Shown here in pieces: positions 59,269-64,000 of a stretch of 64,000 nt of DNA. The DNA comes from Halalkalicoccus tibetensis (GTDB lineage Archaea; Halobacteriota; Halobacteria; Halobacteriales; Halalkalicoccaceae). The translations under genes were made by a program, and so were the position numbers. The DNA lies in NCBI RefSeq assembly GCF_037996645.1, contig NZ_JBBMXV010000003.1:675009-739008 (forward strand), read 5' to 3'. Every line of letters starts with the position of its first letter. Position 1 is the stretch's first letter. Under the pieces are notes generated by a model. The model was not told the DNA's origin and made no database searches. It saw nothing but the letters and a program-made list of their open reading frames with translations.

Positions 59269-59937
59269 ATGAGCACGAGCACGCAGGCCCCGCGGGCGCC
59301 CACGACGCTCGCGGAGGTCGTCGTCGTCGATTACGGACTGGGGAACCTCCGCAGCGTCACCCGTGGATTGGAGCGCGCGGGGGCCGAAGTAGAGATCACC
59401 GACGATCCCGAGGCCTTCGCCGAGGCCGACGGGATCGTCCTCCCGGGCGTGGGCGCGTTCCGCGAGGGCGTCGAGAACGCCGGGCCGTACCGCGAGCCGC
59501 TTCTGGAGGCCGCGGAGCGCGGCCAGCCGGTCTTCGGGATCTGTCTCGGCATGCAGATGCTGCTGACCGACAGCGAGGAGGCCGCCCACGACGGCGAGGG
59601 CGACGTCGAAGGGCTCGACCTGATTCCCGGGACGAACGTCCGGTTCGACCAGGGTCAGAAGGTCCCCCACATGGGCTGGAACGAGCTGAACGTCGAGCGC
59701 GAGCACCCGCTGGTCGAGGGTGTGGATGGCGAGTACGCCTACTTCGTCCACTCCTACTACGCCGAACCCGAGGACCCTACCAGCGTGGTCGCGACCACCG
59801 ACTACGGGATCGAGTTCCCCGCGATCGTCGCCAACGAGGCGGGCAACGTCTTCGGCACCCAGTTCCACCCCGAGAAATCGGGCGAGACGGGGCTGGCGAT
59901 CCTGCGGAACTTCGTCGGGATCTGCGCCGAATCGTAG
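59269..59937 (+). CDS. hisH: Imidazole glycerol phosphate synthase subunit HisH
   Basis: This 222-residue glutaminase works with HisF in histidine synthesis, supplying ammonia for ring closure. VDYGLGNLRSVTRGLERAG begins it, the nucleophile is Cys92 in GICLGMQMLL, KVPHMGWNEL is the family motif and FHPEKSGETGL holds the His-Glu of the triad. An N-terminal extension of about 15 residues precedes the class-I amidotransferase fold. The ATG at 59269 sits just after the promoter. It is a lone his gene here; hisF must be elsewhere. Confidence 0.94.
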   Translation: MSTSTQAPRAPTTLAEVVVVDYGLGNLRSVTRGLERAGAEVEITDDPEAFAEADGIVLPGVGAFREGVENAGPYREPLLEAAERGQPVFGICLGMQMLLTDSEEAAHDGEGDVEGLDLIPGTNVRFDQGQKVPHMGWNELNVEREHPLVEGVDGEYAYFVHSYYAEPEDPTSVVATTDYGIEFPAIVANEAGNVFGTQFHPEKSGETGLAILRNFVGICAES

Positions 59938-60117
59938 GCTGGTCGGAACGGCTCGATCCTCGTCCGCCCGGATCGATGGACGGACGGTTCTGTCCAACAC
60001 CGCAGACGGAGATAGTTCTAGCGACCTGACTACAGGGCGCGTATCGGTCACCCGACGTCCTCGATATCGGTGTTTCGGAGCGTACAGATAGCCTCGGCTA
60101 GAACGTGTAACCGTCTG

Positions 60118-60154
60118 AAAAATCGAGAGTAGCGTTCGTCGCTGTGAGCGACGA
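60118..60154 (-). terminator. Hairpin plus T-run downstream of cspA
   Basis: TCGTCGCT at 60136-60143 and AGCGACGA at 60147-60154 are exact complements with a GTG loop, and read on the minus strand they are followed after about 13 bases by TTTTT (60118-60122). Together they fit a terminator for the cspA transcript. Confidence 0.5.
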
Positions 60155-60167
60155 GTGTGTCTCGGTA

Positions 60168-60374
60168 TTACTGTCGGACGACGTTCGCCGCTCGAGGCCC
60201 CTTGGGCGAGGACTCGATGTCGAACTCGACCTCAGTACCTTCCGTCAGGTCCTCCCCGCCGACGTCCTCCATGTGGAAGAAGACGTCTTCGTCCTCGTCG
60301 AGGTCGCCGTCGTCAGTCGAAATGAAACCGTAGCCGCCAGTGTCGTTGAAGAAATCAACCTTTCCGTTTGCCAT
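60168..60374 (-). CDS. cspA: Cold-shock-domain protein
   Basis: This 68-residue protein is a single nucleic-acid-binding cold-shock domain. MANGKVDFFNDTGGYGFIST carries the first RNA-binding motif (GYGFI), and VFFHMEDV the second. It continues with VEFDIESSPKGPRAANV, and the acidic loop DGDLDEDED between the two motifs is usual for haloarchaea. The ATG at 60374 fits the family; an upstream in-frame ATG adds three residues. A hairpin plus T-run follows the stop. Confidence 0.93.
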   Translation of the reverse strand: MANGKVDFFNDTGGYGFISTDDGDLDEDEDVFFHMEDVGGEDLTEGTEVEFDIESSPKGPRAANVVRQ

Positions 60375-60554
60375 TGCAAACAAACGTAGTCCCCTGCGAC
60401 TGATAACGCTTCCGAGCGTCGCGGTACCACGGCCCCCGTTTTACTACACGCGTGGAACGGGTGGTCGTGCGTACAGTTCGTTCGGGTTTCAGCAGTCAGT
60501 TCGGTTTCGGGGCAGGTATTTACCGTGCGGTCACGAGGTATAATACGCATCGCT

Positions 60555-60824
60555 ATGAAACCATGCCAGAACTGCCAGACGGTCATCGACGAGTATCTCC
60601 TCGATAAACAGCTCGAACCCCTGCGCGAACTCACGGTCGACGACTTCAGCGTCTGTGCGGACTGCGCGACCATCGTCGCGGATGCGTGCGTGAAATGTGG
60701 CGGCGCCGTCTACGTCCCCCGAGGCGAATCCGTCACCCCTGACTACTGTCCGGCGTGCCGGTCCGATATCATAGACCGCACCGGCCACGACCCTGGTTGG
60801 ACGCGTGGCAACGTGTCCACCTGA
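60555..60824 (+). CDS. Haloarchaeal DUF7571-like zinc-ribbon protein, 89 aa
   Basis: This 89-residue protein is rich in zinc knuckles: CQNCQT at residues 4-9, then CADCATIVADACVKCGGAV and, later, YCPACRSD. Eight cysteines in CX2C pairs suggest two zinc sites. The middle text LDKQLEPLRELTVDDFSVC is characteristic of a haloarchaeal small family annotated as DUF7571. Function is unknown, probably nucleic-acid or protein binding. The ATG at 60555 is preferred over an upstream in-frame start. Confidence 0.75.
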   Translation: MKPCQNCQTVIDEYLLDKQLEPLRELTVDDFSVCADCATIVADACVKCGGAVYVPRGESVTPDYCPACRSDIIDRTGHDPGWTRGNVST

Positions 60825-60995
60825 ACGGCGGTCGCTCTCGAACGGTGTTTTCGTCGAGGCGACCGTTCGATAGACACATACTGAGCGTCGGTTCAGTGGT
60901 AAACGTCTGAAAGAGACGAGGTCGTCGTGCTGACTGCACGCTGTTCCTGACACGGCCGAGGGTTCAAGGACCCATACGGAGATATACCATGGCGT

Positions 60996-61466
60996 ATGAA
61001 GCGGAGCGTGCCCTATCTCGGTGCGTTCATGCTGTTGATCGTCGGGCTCTATTTCCTCGCGTTTCCCGATGCGCTTACCGATCCGACCACGCTCGTCTCA
61101 ATGGGTTCGATAGCGATCGCGGCGACGCTGCTGATCGCCGGCGCGCTCCGTGACTCGTTTCGGATCGGGTCCCGGGAGTTCGACTGGAACGTCCCCGTCG
61201 GTATCGCGTTCGTGCTGCTCGGCGTTTCGGTCGGTGGGTCCATGGTCCGAACCGCGCTCGCCGCGTCCGGCGCGATGGGATGGGTGCTCGGGGTCGGCGC
61301 GATCGTCGGCTTCGGTTCGCTCGTCTGGTTCGGCGTCCAGATCGCCCGCGACACCCGCCACGTGGATCTGGGTGCCGAGCCGTCGAACGCCCGGGCCGTC
61401 GGGGTCGTGCTGTTCGCCGTCGTGTCGTTTCTCGCCGGTGTGGCCGTCTGGTCGGTCGTCCTCTGA
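60996..61466 (+). CDS. Membrane protein, 156 aa, paired with the next gene
   Basis: This protein has about five hydrophobic segments, with VPYLGAFMLLIVGLYFLAF at the start and VVLFAVVSFLAGVAVWSVVL at the end. Loops are short and polar. No catalytic motif is visible. The next gene on the same strand, 53 bases later, encodes a second small membrane protein of similar style, and the two may be paralogues or partners. Not recognised. Confidence 0.6.
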   Translation: MKRSVPYLGAFMLLIVGLYFLAFPDALTDPTTLVSMGSIAIAATLLIAGALRDSFRIGSREFDWNVPVGIAFVLLGVSVGGSMVRTALAASGAMGWVLGVGAIVGFGSLVWFGVQIARDTRHVDLGAEPSNARAVGVVLFAVVSFLAGVAVWSVVL

Positions 61467-61519
61467 GGAAGGATCCGGTTGGCCGGTGCCGTTATTAGAT
61501 TCCGACTGAACCAGTAGCC

Positions 61520-61915
61520 ATGAGGAAGTTCAACACCGTCTCCGGGATCGCGCTTCTCGGTTTCTTCGTGTCGTTCTCGGTCTTCGGCGACCCCTTCGCC
61601 GAACCGCTGCTCGCCGTTCTCGTCCTCGCGTTCGGGCTCGCCGGGGCGCTGTTTCTCCTCGGCGGTCTCATCGACGGGTTCTCGCTGGCCGGATATCGGG
61701 TTCACTGGTACGTCTTTTCGGGATCGGCGACGGCGATCGTCGGGCTTTCGCTCTCGGTCAGCCTGTTCCTCGAGCCGTCGCTCGACGGGGCGGGAGCGGT
61801 GTTCATCCGGATCGTTGCGGTCGCGAACGCGCTGCTCTTCGGCTATATGGGGTTCGATATGGTTCGTGGCGGGGGACGTGCCGATCCGTGGACATCGCAG
61901 GAATCGAGCGAGTAG
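61520..61915 (+). CDS. Membrane protein, 131 aa
   Basis: This 131-residue protein has four hydrophobic segments (SGIALLGFFVSFSVFGD, LLAVLVLAFGLAGALFLLGG, GSATAIVGLSLSVSLFLE and IRIVAVANALLFGYMGF) and a charged tail rich in Gly and Ser. Arrangement and spacing resemble the protein upstream at 60996. Function unknown. Confidence 0.58.
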   Translation: MRKFNTVSGIALLGFFVSFSVFGDPFAEPLLAVLVLAFGLAGALFLLGGLIDGFSLAGYRVHWYVFSGSATAIVGLSLSVSLFLEPSLDGAGAVFIRIVAVANALLFGYMGFDMVRGGGRADPWTSQESSE

Positions 61916-62173
61916 CTACTCAGCGCGTTCGGAACCGATTTCGAGGGTAGTGCTCCTCCCGAGCCATTCGTTCGTGAAGCGTCTGTCGACCATCGGTCGG
62001 AGAGGGTGGTCGAACGATCCGGGTCGCCCACTCGAACGGCCGTCCCCTTTCGCTTTCCGACGGACCGTTCGTGGAGTCGCCAGCCGGGGGTAACCCGGAC
62101 ACGATCCCGGGTCCGGCGGATCGATACGTCGCAACGGAAACCCTTAGAACCGCCAGGGCTGCTATTCCCGTAC

Positions 62174-63916
62174 GTGAACGGGTCGAACTCGAACGACGAC
62201 GGCATCCTCGGCGCGAACGCACCCGACGGCGACGGGATCGGCGCGGCCGACCGGACGGACGTCAGCCCGGACGACGGCGGGCGCTTCGACTACCCCTGGC
62301 AGTTCATCGGGCGGCGATCGGCGGTGATGGCACGAAACGGCATGGTCGCGACCAGCCATCCCCTCGCCGCCCAGACGGGCCTCCAGGTCCTCCGGGAGGG
62401 TGGCAACGCCGTCGACGCGGCAGTCGCCACGGCCGTCGAGCTGAACCTGGTCGAGCCCCACATGACGACCATCGGCGGGGACGTCACCGCGATGGTCCAC
62501 TTCGACGGGGAGTTCGAGGGCCTGAACGCGAGCGGCCCCGCGCCCGCCGGGGCCGACGTCGAGACCTACCGCGAGCGAACCGACGAGAGCGAGGACGGGA
62601 CGCCGACGGTCCCCACGGAAGGCCCCCTCGCCGTGACGGTACCGGGCGCGCTCGACGGCCTCCACGAGCTCGCCGGGCGCTATGGCTCCCGGGAGTTCGG
62701 GGAGCTGCTCCGGCCGACGATCGAGCACGCCCGCGAGGGCGTCGCCGTCACCGAGTACGTCGCCAGCCAATGGGAGACCGCCGCCCCGCGGGTCGACGGG
62801 TTCGAGAGCTTCCGGGAGACCTTCCTCGAAGACGGCCAGAGCCCGCCGCCGGGAGCGGTCTTCGAGAACCCCGCCTTCGCCGACTCGCTCGAGCGGATCG
62901 CCGAGGAAGGGATCGGGACGTTCTACGGCGGCGAGCTCGGCGAGGAGATCGTCGAGCTCGTACAGGATCACGACGGGCTGCTCGAGCTCTCGGATCTCGA
63001 GGAGTACGAAAGCGAGTGGGTCGACCCGATCAGCACCACCTACCGCGGGCTCGAGGTGCTCGAACTGCCCCCCAACACCGTCGGCCCGGTCGCCCTCGAG
63101 GCGCTCAACATCGTCGAGAACTTCGACCTGCCGGCGGAGCCGACCGACCCCGAGCGCCTCCACCGGCTGATCGAGGCGATCAAGATCGCCTACACCGACG
63201 CCCACCGCCACATCGGCGACCCGGACCTCGAACGGATCCCGCTCGAGACCAAGCTCTCGAAGGAGTACGCCGGCGAGCGCGCCGCCCAGATCGAGGAGGA
63301 GGTCGGCGACTACGAGCCCCGGGCGGGCGAAATGAGCGCGATGAGCGAGGAGGGCGATACGGTCTATCTCACGGTCGTCGACGGCGACGGCAACGCCGTC
63401 TCGATGCTGAAAAGCGGCTACAAGCCGTTCGGGAGCGGGCTGACCGTCGGGGGCTTTACCCTCCAGAACCACGCGGCGGGTTTCACCCTCGAACCCGGCG
63501 ACCCGAACGTGATCGAGCCGGGCAAACGCCCCTTCCACACGCTCATTCCCGCGATGTTGCGCGAGGACGGGGACTTTCGCGCCTCCTTCGGCGTCATGGG
63601 CGGTCGGATGATGCCCCAGGGCCACCTCCAGCTGCTCGCGAACATGGCCGACTCGGAGCTGAACCCCCAGGCCGCCATCGACGTCCCCCGGTTCCGGTTC
63701 CAGAAGGGCCACGAGGTCGCCCTCGAGACCACGCGGATGCCCGACGAGACCGTCGAGGAGCTCCGCGAACGGGGTCACGAGGTGATCCCCGAGGCGGAGT
63801 TCTTCGTCCCCGATGCCGACCACTACGGCGGCGCACAGTTCATCTACCGCGACGACGAGGGCACCCTGATCGGCGGCTCGGAGCCGCGACGCGACGGGCA
63901 CGCGGTCGGCTTCTAG
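62174..63916 (+). CDS. Gamma-glutamyltransferase-family protein
   Basis: This 580-residue Ntn-hydrolase precursor belongs to the gamma-glutamyltranspeptidase family. MVATSHPLAAQTGLQVLREG and GGNAVDAAVATAVELNLVEP begin the large subunit. The self-cleavage site is in GDTVYLTVVDGDGNAVSML, where the Thr before VYLT aligns with the catalytic N-terminal Thr. The second Thr and His of the usual TTHxS are replaced by Val and Tyr. The GTG at 62174 gives an acidic start VNGSNSNDD; a longer frame upstream was rejected as promoter sequence. Gamma-glutamyl transfer or a related amidase activity is expected. Confidence 0.88.
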   Translation: MNGSNSNDDGILGANAPDGDGIGAADRTDVSPDDGGRFDYPWQFIGRRSAVMARNGMVATSHPLAAQTGLQVLREGGNAVDAAVATAVELNLVEPHMTTIGGDVTAMVHFDGEFEGLNASGPAPAGADVETYRERTDESEDGTPTVPTEGPLAVTVPGALDGLHELAGRYGSREFGELLRPTIEHAREGVAVTEYVASQWETAAPRVDGFESFRETFLEDGQSPPPGAVFENPAFADSLERIAEEGIGTFYGGELGEEIVELVQDHDGLLELSDLEEYESEWVDPISTTYRGLEVLELPPNTVGPVALEALNIVENFDLPAEPTDPERLHRLIEAIKIAYTDAHRHIGDPDLERIPLETKLSKEYAGERAAQIEEEVGDYEPRAGEMSAMSEEGDTVYLTVVDGDGNAVSMLKSGYKPFGSGLTVGGFTLQNHAAGFTLEPGDPNVIEPGKRPFHTLIPAMLREDGDFRASFGVMGGRMMPQGHLQLLANMADSELNPQAAIDVPRFRFQKGHEVALETTRMPDETVEELRERGHEVIPEAEFFVPDADHYGGAQFIYRDDEGTLIGGSEPRRDGHAVGF

Positions 63917-63987
63917 CGAAAGCCCTCAGCGCTCCTTGGCAGTCGCGCTTCGCCCTTTGCATTTCCGGCCAGGTGCCGCCGAGTCGC

Positions 63988-64000
63988 GGGGGGGGGGGGG
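63988..64000. repeat. Run of 13 G at the window end
   Basis: The last 13 bases are all G after GAGTCGC. In a random GC-rich genome such a run is rare and often marks an assembly boundary, a sequencing artefact or a phase-variable tract. It is not in a recognised gene. Confidence 0.7.

Noticed and set aside
1..64000. CRISPR array, tRNA, rRNA, insertion sequence or prophage
   Set aside because: Read through the intergenic regions on both strands, I saw no regularly spaced repeats, no cloverleaf-like sequence, no transposase or integrase and no phage structural gene.

Overview
The window is a GC-rich, gene-dense piece of a haloarchaeal (class Halobacteria) chromosome. The evidence is the acidic proteome, six regulators with the halophile-specific HTH_10 (bacterio-opsin-activator type) C-terminus, a HalOD1 output-domain protein, the haloarchaeal RNA polymerase 'epsilon' protein, a DUF5786 protein, Tat-type (RR) signal peptides on exported proteins, and a fused siroheme decarboxylase. 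I cannot name the genus from sequence alone. I found no tRNA, rRNA, CRISPR array or insertion sequence; gene order looks like ordinary chromosome with a few decayed or orphan patches.

Layout. 1-6.7 kb: a partial M55 D-aminopeptidase, two membrane proteins, a large PAS/GAF/HTH_10 sensor-regulator and a Tat-exported M14 carboxypeptidase. 7-11.5 kb: a siderophore-type binding lipoprotein behind two iron-box-like operators, then a four-gene polar amino-acid ABC operon with two different permeases. 11.7-19 kb: thiC with a convergent HTH-ThiN regulator, an HTH_10 regulator next to a Zn/Cd-type P1B ATPase, a CinA-type protein and the RNAP epsilon gene. 19-29 kb: UDP-sugar dehydrogenase, a synthase/deacetylase pair likely making an extracellular polysaccharide, small regulators, a lactonase plus iron alcohol dehydrogenase pair, and an AglF-type uridylyltransferase. 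29-33.5 kb: tandem AtoE-family transporters and a CARDB lipoprotein.

33.5-41.2 kb is the least explained part: a 930-aa HTH_10 regulator whose receiver domain has lost all its key residues, small zinc-knuckle and HalOD1 genes, nadE, and several orphan small genes, one of which carries seven tandem nine-residue repeats. 41.2-48.5 kb: eutBCA (B12-dependent ethanolamine ammonia-lyase and its reactivase) and glmS-glmU. 48.5-64 kb: msrB, small membrane proteins, ahbAB, a TrpD-family enzyme beside a gshA remnant, a desuccinylase/aspartoacylase, cyclophilin, ferredoxin, another HTH_10 regulator, GNAT and metallo-beta-lactamase proteins, DUF5786-DUF99, a type-4 uracil-DNA glycosylase, hisH, cspA and a gamma-glutamyltransferase. 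The window ends in a run of 13 G.

Themes: sugar-nucleotide supply for surface glycans (ugd/aglM, aglF, glmS, glmU, GT2 plus deacetylase); small-molecule catabolism (ethanolamine, a likely gamma-lactone/4-hydroxybutyrate route, short-chain fatty acids, peptides); and an unusually high number of halophile-specific regulators. All functions are read from motifs; no database search was run.
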